64,000 nt of DNA from Acinetobacter rudis (GTDB lineage: Bacteria; Pseudomonadota; Gammaproteobacteria; Pseudomonadales; Moraxellaceae): the NCBI RefSeq assembly GCF_031157835.1, contig NZ_JAVIDR010000003.1:248001-312000 (forward strand). The letters are read 5' to 3'. Shown here piece by piece: positions 37,659 through 46,951 of this stretch. The number at the start of each line of letters is the position of its first letter. The stretch's first letter is position 1. The position numbers and the translations under genes are program-made. A model generated the notes under the pieces. That model was not told the origin of the DNA. It ran no database searches and saw only the letters and a program-made list of their open reading frames with translations.

Positions 37659-37783
37659 CAGATATAAATTTGACCACAGCCCAGCATGTAGGTTTTGATC
37701 AAATTAAAATTGTGGCAAGCCCCAATGCAGATGCCCAAACATTATGGCGTCTTGAACAGGCAGAAAAGCATAAAAATCTCTAG
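37656..37783 (+). pseudogene. Possible relic of a coding sequence
   Basis: After the hairpin an open plus-strand frame without a credible start encodes LTTAQHVGFDQIKIVASPNA and on to a stop at 37781-37783 (ends EQAEKHKNL). The GF-x-x-I-x-V-A-S-P pattern vaguely recalls the C-terminus of uroporphyrinogen-III synthases. It may be a decayed gene end; this is a weak call from composition and pattern only. Confidence 0.25.
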
Positions 37784-37809
37784 GGAAATATTCATAATAA
37801 ACTGAAAAG

Positions 37810-38535
37810 TTATTTTTTGCCCTGTAATACAAAAGTAAATCCCCAATCATTCAAATCTAGCCATTGAACTAAATAATCACTCGATAACGCATATTTTTTT
37901 TGAATATTGGTGCAAAATTGAAAATGAGCACGGCGCTGATTCATATTGACTTCAATCATTTCCACTTCCAAAAAATCAATATAATTCATAGCAATAGGAT
38001 ATACAGCCTTGTAAAGGCTCTCTTTCATAGAAAAAAGTAAACTGACATATTGAGTATAACTAATATATTGTTTAGCTTCTTGGAGACAATATTGTTGTTC
38101 TTTCCTCGTCAGAATTAAGTCAGCAATTTGCTCCGCTGTTTGTTGCGAAATATGCTCTTTTAAATCGACACCCACATATGAATATTCAGCACTCACCATC
38201 ACCAATAGTTGCTGTTGATTATGACTAATCGACCCTGAATATGTATGAGGCCATTGTGGTAAATATTGCGATTTAGAACTGATCATCGCTTTAGATGCAA
38301 AATGATGTCTCAATATTGCCTCTGCCACCACACGTCCTGAGAAAAACTCCTCTAGCCGAGATGGCAATGCATCTTTTAAAAAAGCTGGCGCAACCAATTG
38401 ATACGAGCGGATTAATTTACACACCTGTTCAATCTTAAAAATATAAGCAATTGTTTGCTCTGATACTTTTAGTAACTGTCCTGACTGTAAAACACAATCC
38501 AATAGCGAATCAGGAAATTGTATAAATTGACCCAT
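37810..38535 (-). CDS. 4'-phosphopantetheinyl transferase (EntD/Sfp type)
   Basis: 241 residues from the ATG at 38535 (AGAG 5 nt upstream); an ATG at 38550 is an alternative. The family motifs appear in order: PSRLEEFFSGRVVAEAIL, WPHTYSGSISHN, YVGVDLKEH with the metal-binding Asp, and FSMKESLYKAVYP with the Lys-Glu pair. The enzyme transfers phosphopantetheine from CoA to carrier-protein serines. Its neighbour is the NRPS-like protein with a carrier domain, the obvious substrate. A hairpin separates the two genes, so they may be transcribed separately. Confidence 0.9.
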   Translation of the reverse strand: MGQFIQFPDSLLDCVLQSGQLLKVSEQTIAYIFKIEQVCKLIRSYQLVAPAFLKDALPSRLEEFFSGRVVAEAILRHHFASKAMISSKSQYLPQWPHTYSGSISHNQQQLLVMVSAEYSYVGVDLKEHISQQTAEQIADLILTRKEQQYCLQEAKQYISYTQYVSLLFSMKESLYKAVYPIAMNYIDFLEVEMIEVNMNQRRAHFQFCTNIQKKYALSSDYLVQWLDLNDWGFTFVLQGKK

Positions 38536-38586
38536 AATAACTCTGTTCATCTTTAGCAGACCGTAAACGATCTCGTAAATAAATCA

Positions 38587-38620
38587 AAACAGGGATAAGA
38601 AGAAACGCTTATCCCTGTTT
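38587..38620 (-). terminator. Terminator between the NRPS-like and phosphopantetheinyl transferase genes
   Basis: AAACAGGGATAAG at 38587-38599 pairs perfectly (13 bp) with CTTATCCCTGTTT at 38608-38620 around an 8-nt loop. On the leftward strand it is followed by TTGATTT. It lies 41 nt after the synthetase stop. Confidence 0.8.
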
Positions 38621-38660
38621 ATTATGTAGCATTCAATATATTTAAATTGATATACCCAAT

Positions 38661-41600
38661 TTACTTATAGTGCCAAGGCACTGCTGGAGAACCAATCCAC
38701 GCTGACTTCGCAGGAATATTTTCACCCTTCATCACTAAGCTCAATGGACCTAATACCGCATGATGGCTCACCGTTGCATTGTATAAAATAATACTTCTGG
38801 CATTCACTACAACATCATTTTCAATATTTACCTGACCAATTTTCATAATACGATCTTCAAATAGATGTGTCTGAGGACCAGAAAAACTATTGAACTCGGC
38901 ACGATCACCAATGCTGACACAGTCAAATTCAGTTAAATCTGCAGTATCCATATATACATCTTTACCAATTTTTGCACCTAAAATACGCAAGAAGAACGGT
39001 AACATAGGTGTGCCTCTTAGGTAATTTAAGAAATTAGGAATTGCTACCGACTCATATAAACTGGTAATCCCTTCACTCAACCACACAAACATTGTCCACA
39101 TCGGTACTGAACGCGGCTCATAACGACCAATCAATAACCACTTTAACAAGGCAACAATAGCAAAACAGCCCACACCATATAATAATCCCGCGACTGTAAG
39201 TGCTAATAGACCAACACTGATGCTATAAAGATTAATAACATCAATCACCTCTAGTACAATGGTATAACCAACACCAATCGCTAATGCTGCAGGTAATACA
39301 ATGCGTAACCCCTCAATGAAACCTCGCATTAGCCGACGTTTAGCGCTAGGTTTAAAGGTTAAATGATCTGGGTATGACTGTGCTGCCTCACGTGCTGGTA
39401 ATAATAAAGCAGGTGATCCAAACCATGTTTGTCCTGGATACATTTCCTGATTTTTTGGAGTTTTCGACTGTACCCCAATCAAAACATTATCAGGTATTAC
39501 TGTACCATCACTAATATAAGCACTATTTCCGACAAAGCTTCGATGACCAATTTGAGTTGATTTTAAGGTCATCCATCCACCTTTTATTTCCTCATCACCG
39601 AGCATTACTGCATCGGCAATAAAGCATTCTTCACCTAAATTCAACATTTCAGGAATTACGCCTGTTGCAGTTGAAATCTCAGTATTTTTACCAACCTTTG
39701 CTCCCAACAAACGAAACCATGTTGGTGCGTAAAGTGTTGCAAACAAACCATGTAATGTTTGTAGGCTAGTTTCTAAAATTTGTGATGCAAACCATTTACG
39801 ATAATAAACCCCTCCATGCACAGGATAACTGCCTGTTTCTAAGTGAGGTAATGCCAATTTTCGTAATCCAGCTGAAATAAATGCTGTAATCAACATCATC
39901 ATCGCACTTGCTGGAATAGCCAAGCTAAAATAATACAACGCAATTTGTAGATGATTATTTGGATCAATATTAAACACATTGACATCTAACCAATCTACTA
40001 ATATAAAACTTGGGAAAATAGGAATGAAGAAAATACAAGCGATGACTAAAGCACTCAGTGCGTAATATACATACTCAGCATATTTTCGTGTTATTGATAA
40101 TTTTGGTCGCTGTAATTGTGCTTCTTGCTCACTCACAAGACCAATTTTTTTTGCAGGTGTCCCATCCCATATTTCACCTGCAGGAATAACACTGTCATAT
40201 TCTATAGAGGTTAATGCATTCACTTGAGCCCCTTCACCAATAACGGTATTTTCCTCAAGTACAGCATATGAGCCTACATAACTGTCTTTCTTCAAATGGA
40301 TCGAACCTAGAACCAAATGACCATGTTCAACTTTGGCATTTTCTAAATTGACATTTGAACCAATACTAACGCCATCTTCCACAGTAAGTAACGATGGCAT
40401 ACGAATATGTACCGAACTCATATTCACATCATGCCCAATTTTAGCGCCTAATGCTTTTAAATATAAATTAAGTAATGTTGAACCTGAGAGTAAATAAACA
40501 GGTGAAATACTCAATATGCGGTCAGCCAACCACCAACGGAAATAAGTCATTCCCCAAAGTGGATAACGCCCTGCTTTAACACCTAGCATCAGTAAACGTT
40601 TCACACCAATAGAAATCACAAAACTACTGATGATCACCGCAATATACACGACTAAAGACATAAAAATAGCAAAAGGAATACTATCTCGACTGCCGCCAGT
40701 AAAATAATGATAGGTAAAAAATGGTGCCAGCCACTGTAGAATATTGATTGAAATAAGCACGGGAATCGTAACCAATTGTGCTAACGCACAGCACCATTTA
40801 TAGACATGATTACGCGGATTATCTTGACCCAACTGACGATCTGTTTCCAGCTGTTCAGGCTGTTGTAGCATTACGTTAGCAATAGCACCAACTTTACGTG
40901 TCTGATATAAGTTTTGGATCGTTAAGTGACTATATTCAGCGTGCTGACGTAAATTAGAAATTAATACCGCAGCAAGCAATGAATGCCCACCCAAATCATT
41001 AAAGAAGTCTGAGTCTAATTTAATCGGTACATTAGGAAATAATCGAGTGAGTACTGCAAATAAAACCTCTTCTGCTGCATTTTGAGGTTGATCTGATTCA
41101 CTACGATCTACCACACTGGTTAATTCACGTGCTTTAAGTGCCTTACGATCAATTTTCCCAGATAATAATCGTGGTACTTCTTGAATAACTTCAAAACGAT
41201 TCGGCACCATATAAGGTGGTAACCGTTGCATTAACGTTTGCCGTAAATATTGAACATCAACAGGTTGCTTTGCTTCGAGTTCAGTGGCAATAAAGGCGAT
41301 TAATTGATCTACGCCATCTTCTGCTCTTAAAATTACAGCAGCGGTTCCAATGCCCTCAATATCACAGAGTGCTGCTTCAATTTCACCCAACTCAACGCGA
41401 AAACCACGTATTTTCACCTGATCATCAGCTCGACCCAAACAGTGAACTTGGCCATGTTCATCTATTTTTGCAAGGTCACCTGTACGATAGAGCAATTGTT
41501 CTTGCTCATTTTGCGCCCAAGGATTTTGAATAAACTTATCTGCAGTTAAATCAGCACGCCCCAAATACCCAGGTGCAACGCTTGGACCAAAAATACAAAG

Positions 41601-42650
41601 CTCACCTGTTTCTCCTTGGGGGAGTAATTCTCTATCTGCATTAATAACCAACATACCGTAATTCGGTAATGGCTTACCAATAGTTACTAACTTACCTTTC
41701 GCCAAACGTTCTAAACTGGCCGTTACTGTTGTTTCAGTTGGTCCATAAGTATTAAACATTTGATGATGATCGAGTGCCCAACGTTCTACTAATGAATCTG
41801 GGCACATCTCTCCCCCCAGATTGATAATACGTAAATTGGGAACATCTTCAGGAAACAGTGCTAATAAAGTTGGCACAGCATGTAATACAGTAATTTGTTC
41901 TTGCTGTAATGTTTTACATAATCGTTCTGGGTCACTAACCAATGATTTAGGTGCAATCCATAGACTCGCCCCAACCAAATAAGATAGCCAGATCTCTTCA
42001 AAAGACATATCAAAAGCGACTGAAAAGCCTTGATATACTTTATCTTGTGTTTCAATCCCAAGAACTTCATTCTCACTACGTAAAAAATGACAAATATTAC
42101 GCTGAGTAATTAAAATTCCTTTGGGTTTCCCTGTAGAGCCTGAGGTATAAATAATGTATGCAGGCTGCTCAGGTGTAGTTTTTTTCAACTCAACTGGTTG
42201 ATCAAGTTTCTGCTGTAATTCTGTATTGCGCCATTTCGTTTGAGGTACATCAATTAATGCCTCATACCAGTCATCACTGGTAATGATTCCCACTGCTTGA
42301 GCATCTTCTAAGCAAACAGCAATACGATCTGCTGGAGTGTCCATATCAAATGGCAACCAAGCAGCACCACTTAAACAGATGGCTAACTGTGATTTTAATA
42401 GCTCTATGCCACGAGCCAACCATAACCCAACGATATCGCCAGCCTTTACTCCCCTTAGACTAAGCTGTTGAGCCATTAATAACGCTTGTTGATGGAGCTC
42501 TGCATACGTAATGCTTCGGTCTGCCTCCATCAGGGCGATTTTATTCGGGAATTGCTGAGCAGTATGAACAAAGATATCTGCGAGCACTTCGTGTTGTAGG
42601 AATTCTGGGTGGTTGCTGCCACGGATGATGTTTGTAGCATATTGATTCAT
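38661..42650 (-). CDS. Pls-like NRPS: adenylation, carrier, six-TM and three tandem soluble domains
   Basis: 1329 residues. An adenylation domain (about 20-510) has YTSGSTGKPKG (168-178), FDMSFEEIW with the amino-group Asp (214), NTYGPTE (300-306), YRTGDLA (388-394) and the catalytic Lys in PRLLSGKIDRK. A carrier domain follows with Ser557 in LGGHSLL. The C-terminal half has three repeats, each a pair of membrane helices (about 620-690, 863-927, 1117-1172) followed by a left-handed beta-helix-like unit starting LGAKIG, LGAKVG and LGAKIG (734, 983, 1224) and ending W.GSPA or W.GTPA. There is no condensation or thioesterase domain. This layout and length match epsilon-polylysine synthetase Pls, which polymerises one amino acid. 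The monomer here is unknown. Confidence 0.88.
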   Translation of the reverse strand: MNQYATNIIRGSNHPEFLQHEVLADIFVHTAQQFPNKIALMEADRSITYAELHQQALLMAQQLSLRGVKAGDIVGLWLARGIELLKSQLAICLSGAAWLPFDMDTPADRIAVCLEDAQAVGIITSDDWYEALIDVPQTKWRNTELQQKLDQPVELKKTTPEQPAYIIYTSGSTGKPKGILITQRNICHFLRSENEVLGIETQDKVYQGFSVAFDMSFEEIWLSYLVGASLWIAPKSLVSDPERLCKTLQQEQITVLHAVPTLLALFPEDVPNLRIINLGGEMCPDSLVERWALDHHQMFNTYGPTETTVTASLERLAKGKLVTIGKPLPNYGMLVINADRELLPQGETGELCIFGPSVAPGYLGRADLTADKFIQNPWAQNEQEQLLYRTGDLAKIDEHGQVHCLGRADDQVKIRGFRVELGEIEAALCDIEGIGTAAVILRAEDGVDQLIAFIATELEAKQPVDVQYLRQTLMQRLPPYMVPNRFEVIQEVPRLLSGKIDRKALKARELTSVVDRSESDQPQNAAEEVLFAVLTRLFPNVPIKLDSDFFNDLGGHSLLAAVLISNLRQHAEYSHLTIQNLYQTRKVGAIANVMLQQPEQLETDRQLGQDNPRNHVYKWCCALAQLVTIPVLISINILQWLAPFFTYHYFTGGSRDSIPFAIFMSLVVYIAVIISSFVISIGVKRLLMLGVKAGRYPLWGMTYFRWWLADRILSISPVYLLSGSTLLNLYLKALGAKIGHDVNMSSVHIRMPSLLTVEDGVSIGSNVNLENAKVEHGHLVLGSIHLKKDSYVGSYAVLEENTVIGEGAQVNALTSIEYDSVIPAGEIWDGTPAKKIGLVSEQEAQLQRPKLSITRKYAEYVYYALSALVIACIFFIPIFPSFILVDWLDVNVFNIDPNNHLQIALYYFSLAIPASAMMMLITAFISAGLRKLALPHLETGSYPVHGGVYYRKWFASQILETSLQTLHGLFATLYAPTWFRLLGAKVGKNTEISTATGVIPEMLNLGEECFIADAVMLGDEEIKGGWMTLKSTQIGHRSFVGNSAYISDGTVIPDNVLIGVQSKTPKNQEMYPGQTWFGSPALLLPAREAAQSYPDHLTFKPSAKRRLMRGFIEGLRIVLPAALAIGVGYTIVLEVIDVINLYSISVGLLALTVAGLLYGVGCFAIVALLKWLLIGRYEPRSVPMWTMFVWLSEGITSLYESVAIPNFLNYLRGTPMLPFFLRILGAKIGKDVYMDTADLTEFDCVSIGDRAEFNSFSGPQTHLFEDRIMKIGQVNIENDVVVNARSIILYNATVSHHAVLGPLSLVMKGENIPAKSAWIGSPAVPWHYK

Positions 42651-43406
42651 TTAGTTGATACGCTCATTTCAATGTTAATTAAGCAAACAACTGAGTCAGT
42701 TATGATGTTATATTTTTCATTTTGTTTTCGAAAAAAAAAGACTCTCGAATAACCGTTTGAATTTCCTACGACCAAACTGAATATCAATGGTTTTAGCGCA
42801 ATTATATTCCGCAATTTTTCTAGGTAAAGTCCCTAAATTACATAAAATTTACACTACTTGGTCGAATTATGTATCTCAACTTTTTTATACACCTTTCTTA
42901 CTTTACACATTCGTTCACTATTCGCCAAAAATACCAGACAACCACATGAAATATATTAATATTTTTTTAGTTAACTTGTTTTCTATTCACATCGTCTGTC
43001 TGTTATTTAACAGTGTACTTTACTAATAAAATTTACAAATAATACATAAAAATCAAGATCTCTAGTTAAGTACACAGGCGATAAATGGCTGTTTCCATTG
43101 CCATTCTCTACAAAATTCGCCTAGTTCCATTTCACGTCAAAGCAACCAAGCTAATCATTTGATCCACTTAATGCTTAATTAAGCATAACCATTGCAATAA
43201 ATATAATATCTTAAATGAATACACGTACAATCTTCTCAACCAATCTAGCCCATAATCCTAAATCGTGCCCCTACTGATTGCATATTGGAAAAATAAACAG
43301 CCAACGGCTGCAATAAAAGAACTCATAATGGCAGTGAATTCTTTATTTTGGATACCCACTATAAAAATACATCCTATAAACTACATAAAACGCTTGGAAT
43401 TAATCC
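42651..43406. other. Intergenic region upstream of the Pls-like gene
   Basis: 756 bp with no convincing gene. A 79-codon plus-strand ORF at 42787-43026 has no ribosome site or recognisable domain and was not accepted. A perfect 16-bp palindrome, ATGCTTAATTAAGCAT, lies at 43171-43186. The region should hold the synthetase promoter. Confidence 0.5.
43171..43186. promoter_or_regulatory. Perfect 16-bp palindrome
   Basis: ATGCTTAATTAAGCAT is fully self-complementary with no spacer. It lies about 520 nt before the Pls-like start and 220 nt after the YceI stop. It may be an operator for an unknown dimeric regulator, but no promoter is visible nearby. Confidence 0.3.
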
Positions 43407-43985
43407 TTATTTAACCGCAATGGCCTCAGTCGTAATTTGAATACTCACTTCGTCACTTACTGCTGGTACATATGTAGCAATACCAAAGTCTGAACGTTTG
43501 ATCTTGGTAGAAGCATTAAAACCAATGGCTGGAACTTTGAGCATTGGGTGTAATACTTGTTGATTTAAGACAGCAGTTAATACAACAGGCTTCGTAACCC
43601 CCTTAATCGTCAAATCTCCAGAGATTTTAAAGTTTTTTTGGTCATTGGTCTCAACTTGGGTACTCTTGAATACAATCATTGGAAACTTTGCTGTATTAAA
43701 CCACTCACCCTCTTGGAGTTTTCGATCTAAAATTGCAACATTGGTGTTAATACTCTTTACGGGAATATTTACCATTACTGTAGATTTTTCAGGATACTCA
43801 TTATCTACTGAAATATTACCTTGTATATCACTAAAATTAGCACTGGGATTGGAAAAGCCAAAATGACTCCAGCTAAATATCGTGGCTGTATGGGTCGGAT
43901 CAATTTTATAGTTTACCGTTTCAGCAGCAGCTAAATTTGAAATTGCCAACAAACCAAGACATAACAGCATTTTTTTAAACTTCAT
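43407..43985 (-). CDS. YceI-family periplasmic protein
   Basis: 192 residues with a Sec signal peptide (cut after AAA-E near residue 21) and a lipocalin-like barrel. YKIDPTHTATIFSWSHFGFS, the LQEGEWFNTAKFPMIVFKST segment, and SGDLTIKGVTKPVVL are the family's signature stretches. YceI proteins bind long isoprenoid-type lipids; the physiological role is unclear. GGAGAGG lies a few nt before the ATG. A 46-codon ORF upstream overlaps its start codon by 4 nt. Confidence 0.92.
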   Translation of the reverse strand: MKFKKMLLCLGLLAISNLAAAETVNYKIDPTHTATIFSWSHFGFSNPSANFSDIQGNISVDNEYPEKSTVMVNIPVKSINTNVAILDRKLQEGEWFNTAKFPMIVFKSTQVETNDQKNFKISGDLTIKGVTKPVVLTAVLNQQVLHPMLKVPAIGFNASTKIKRSDFGIATYVPAVSDEVSIQITTEAIAVK

Positions 43986-44122
43986 TGAACCTCTCCAAAA
44001 CCATGTATTTCATTCATCAAGCCCCATTCATGTAGCGCAGGAACAAGCCATTTAGTACGCTTCATCTTAATGATGAAATATACATAGATAAATAACCCAT
44101 ATACACAAATACCGTTCCACAT
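43982..44122 (-). CDS. Small ORF overlapping the yceI start (ATGA)
   Basis: A 46-codon frame with a possible membrane helix at about residues 4-18 (GICVYGLFIYVYFIIK), then a basic and polar part (MKRTKWLVPALHEWGLMNEI). Its TGA overlaps the yceI ATG, the arrangement of translationally coupled genes. There is no ribosome site before its ATG. It could be the surviving C-terminal end of a longer membrane gene or a chance ORF. I do not recognise the family. Confidence 0.3.
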   Translation of the reverse strand: MWNGICVYGLFIYVYFIIKMKRTKWLVPALHEWGLMNEIHGFGEVQ

Positions 44123-44201
44123 TTAAAACGGTGGCAGACGATCTACCTGAGAATAACATTTAGTTTTAAAATTTTTTATGTCATTTGAATCATTAATAAT
44201 T

Positions 44202-44237
44202 AAAAATCTGACCATACAATTTACATTATGGTCAGAT
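44202..44237 (-). terminator. Terminator of the lipase gene
   Basis: ATCTGACCATA at 44206-44216 pairs perfectly with TATGGTCAGAT at 44227-44237 around a 10-nt loop. The A-run at 44202-44206 gives a U-run in leftward transcripts, 11 nt after the stop. Confidence 0.85.
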
Positions 44238-44247
44238 CTCTTTTATT

Positions 44248-46194
44248 TTACTGTGCTAAATGTGCTCTTAAAATACGTTGTAATTCATATATAGCCTCAG
44301 GTGTTTCTTGTATAGAATGACCACCAGGTATAATCTTTTCAGAAATAGCATGATCTAAATGTGAGCTTCTATACGGAACAATGCCATCCGACATCACGGC
44401 TACATCTTGGCTCTGTGTTGCATTACCCATAATTGAATGATATTTAAAACCTGATACGGGTTCAATTTCACGCGTCAATTGCATAAAAGTAGATTGGTCA
44501 CTCAAATCATTAGGGCCAATCGTCGCAACACCGAGTTTTACAGATTGACTGACTTTCTGTACTGAGTCAGCATTTTCTAAACTACCAAAGAAATCTCTAG
44601 GCAAACTAATCATTTGACGTAAACTTTTACTAAACCATCGATCAGCATAAGCTGTACCTCGATGTGGTGCTGCAATAAATACTGCACGACTAAAATTTTC
44701 AATTCGATCGAATTGAAAACGATCTACAATACTAGGATGAGCATAAATAAATTTACGTTCATCCTCACTAAGAAAAGGAATAGCCGTAGCCCTTATATCA
44801 GCATCGCTGACTAACAAGCGACTAATAATTCCACCCATACTGTGTCCAATCAATACAGCATTCTCAGCTGAAATAGAATTTGCCACTGTTTGACTAAAAG
44901 CTTGTTTGAGTAATGCATGAATTTGATAACGGCTCTCCCAAATAGGCATGTTAGTCGCATAAAATACCTGCCATACTTGATAATGCTCACGCAGAACTTT
45001 ATCACCCATAATATTATTTGTTAGTGCAACCCATGCTTCAGGACTACTGGCCAATCCGTGAATTAAGACAATTACTTTTTTATTTGGCTGGTAAGGTTCA
45101 ATCATAAATAAATGTGGCATCGCTGAACTTTGCCCCATGTTCAAAACCTTTTTATACCCTAGCGCACCAAAATTATTGGTAGACAACCATAAGCCATAAG
45201 GCACAGAAAAATTACCTGTAATTTTATAGTCATTACCTTCTACAGTTGCACTTTCCTCTTTATAAGGATCAAAGAAACGCAGTATAAATGGTGCTGTTAA
45301 TATATTTTTTTCATTTTCTTGCTGTGGCTCTGCAATTACTGTGACTGGTAAATTTTTGGCAGGATAAATATTCCAGTCATCCGCATTTTTATAATATTGC
45401 TCAGGGTTAAAAATAAATTGTTTCGATTCATGGATTGGTTTTGTCTTTCGTACTACTACAAATTCTGCACCAAAACCATCACGTCTATTAATCGTAAAAA
45501 GTCCTTGGAAGTTCATATTGTAACTAGAACGAAACTGTTCAATGGTCATATCCTTTAGGTTCGGATAAGACTGAAAATCTAGAGAGTAGCTGTTATTCCC
45601 TACATTAAATACAGCGGGTATCGTTTCAAAATGCTGTTTTAAATACTGTAAAGTCATGAACCGAGATAAAGCATAATTGTAAAAAGTTCGTACCTGAGAC
45701 TGACGAATACTAAAAACTCTCGACTGTGGTGTATCTGTTGTGCGAAATAAATACATATAGCTATAACGAATACTTTGATCTAGAGCGAATAATTCCTGCT
45801 CGATACATGCTTTTGATTGAGCATCAAGCGTAGATGGTTTTTCTTGTTTTAGCACTCGATGGCAAGCTGACGATTTTTCCAATTGTTGAGCATGAGCCAG
45901 ATATACTTCACTAGCAGCTGAATATACTTCCGCATGGTCAATAAATGCATTGTCTTTCCATTGCTCAACACATTGTTCAGCACTTTCAATACATTTGGCT
46001 TGTGTTTGTCTACTAAGTAATAATAAATTTAAGCTTCCATTACTTAATTTAGGACTGGTCAAAATCGTTTCAAAATTATTTGACAGTTGAGTACTCATAT
46101 TTTGCTGTTTCAGCGTTACCAACTGACAAGCATTAAAAAATGGGAGCAATGTACAATATAATAGGAGATGTTTAATACTTAATTTATTGATCAT
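44248..46194 (-). CDS. Large alpha/beta-hydrolase lipoprotein (lipase/esterase)
   Basis: 648 residues from the ATG at 46194, which gives a lipoprotein signal ending FNAC; ATG at 46206 is possible. The N-terminal 370 residues are unfamiliar. A hydrolase domain follows: VIVLIHGLASSPEAWVAL (oxyanion region), the nucleophile elbow IGHSMGG, a probable Asp in the DGIVPYRSS segment, and a late His in IPGGHSIQ. It is probably an outer-membrane-anchored esterase or lipase. It is monocistronic, with its own terminator; the substrate is unknown. Confidence 0.83.
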   Translation of the reverse strand: MINKLSIKHLLLYCTLLPFFNACQLVTLKQQNMSTQLSNNFETILTSPKLSNGSLNLLLLSRQTQAKCIESAEQCVEQWKDNAFIDHAEVYSAASEVYLAHAQQLEKSSACHRVLKQEKPSTLDAQSKACIEQELFALDQSIRYSYMYLFRTTDTPQSRVFSIRQSQVRTFYNYALSRFMTLQYLKQHFETIPAVFNVGNNSYSLDFQSYPNLKDMTIEQFRSSYNMNFQGLFTINRRDGFGAEFVVVRKTKPIHESKQFIFNPEQYYKNADDWNIYPAKNLPVTVIAEPQQENEKNILTAPFILRFFDPYKEESATVEGNDYKITGNFSVPYGLWLSTNNFGALGYKKVLNMGQSSAMPHLFMIEPYQPNKKVIVLIHGLASSPEAWVALTNNIMGDKVLREHYQVWQVFYATNMPIWESRYQIHALLKQAFSQTVANSISAENAVLIGHSMGGIISRLLVSDADIRATAIPFLSEDERKFIYAHPSIVDRFQFDRIENFSRAVFIAAPHRGTAYADRWFSKSLRQMISLPRDFFGSLENADSVQKVSQSVKLGVATIGPNDLSDQSTFMQLTREIEPVSGFKYHSIMGNATQSQDVAVMSDGIVPYRSSHLDHAISEKIIPGGHSIQETPEAIYELQRILRAHLAQ

Positions 46195-46951
46195 CTTAAA
46201 ACTCATTAAAGTCAATATCTCTGCATTGCGTAAATCTATTTAGTAATATTATTGTATAACAGTACAATAAGTTTTGTCTTTTACTTAAAAAACTCAACGA
46301 TTAATAAGCGCATGATCCTCGGAGTTTAATTATTTTTTGTATAAGACTTAAATTAAAATCTAGTCGACTTTTTATTATTTTTAAAACCAACCACAGCACT
46401 AAGATATACTCATTTGAGCATAATTCTTTTTTAGTATCGCAGTTAAAAAATAGCATTCCTAAAGATCAAACTTACTAGATTGACTCAATGGTCTATGGCT
46501 TATCTACGCAACAAAATACTTAGCACTTCGTCTAAAACACCCCTACAGCTCCCATTTTTAGGCATGATTTGTGCTTTCTTGGACAATGACATAATTATTT
46601 TGCTTATGTTTTAAAGCAGTTAACTCACAGTTATCAACTATAAGCTTCTTTTTAAAAAACACAATTCAATGATAGCTTGAGTAGGAAATTAAATACCCAA
46701 AAGGTATTTATATACACTTTTACGGTTCTTGTGCTATATCAGACAATACATATAATAAATTTCATCGAATGAAACAAAGCCTGTTTTTATTAGGATAAGA
46801 CATTCTCTTTTACGTATGCTTAGACTAACTTAATCATAGAGTTGATCAGGTAGGTCAAGCAGCCAAATTAAAAAAGGATGGCCTCTAAACAAGGTATGTT
46901 GGATTTTTTTAAAAAAAAGCATTCATTTTTTGGCGTTTTAAGGAGATAGCC
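46195..46951. other. Long intergenic region before catA
   Basis: 757 bp with no accepted gene; the longest AT-rich gap in the window together with the one at 42651. A 39-codon frame at about 46496-46615 was rejected for lack of a ribosome site. It contains a candidate promoter (46729-46756) for catA and the divergent promoter of the lipase gene. Confidence 0.5.
46729..46756 (+). promoter_or_regulatory. Candidate sigma-70 promoter of catA
   Basis: TTGTGC at 46729-46734 and TATAAT at 46751-46756, spaced by 16 bp. It would give a leader of nearly 190 nt before catA. A perfect -10 in AT-rich DNA can occur by chance, so the call is tentative. Confidence 0.35.

Noticed and set aside
42787..43026. 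79-codon plus-strand ORF upstream of the Pls-like gene
   Set aside because: No ribosome site, no recognisable motif, and AT-rich composition like the surrounding spacer; kept only as part of the intergenic note.
46496..46615. 39-codon ORF starting MAYLRNKIL before catA
   Set aside because: No ribosome site and no sign of a helix or domain; probably chance.
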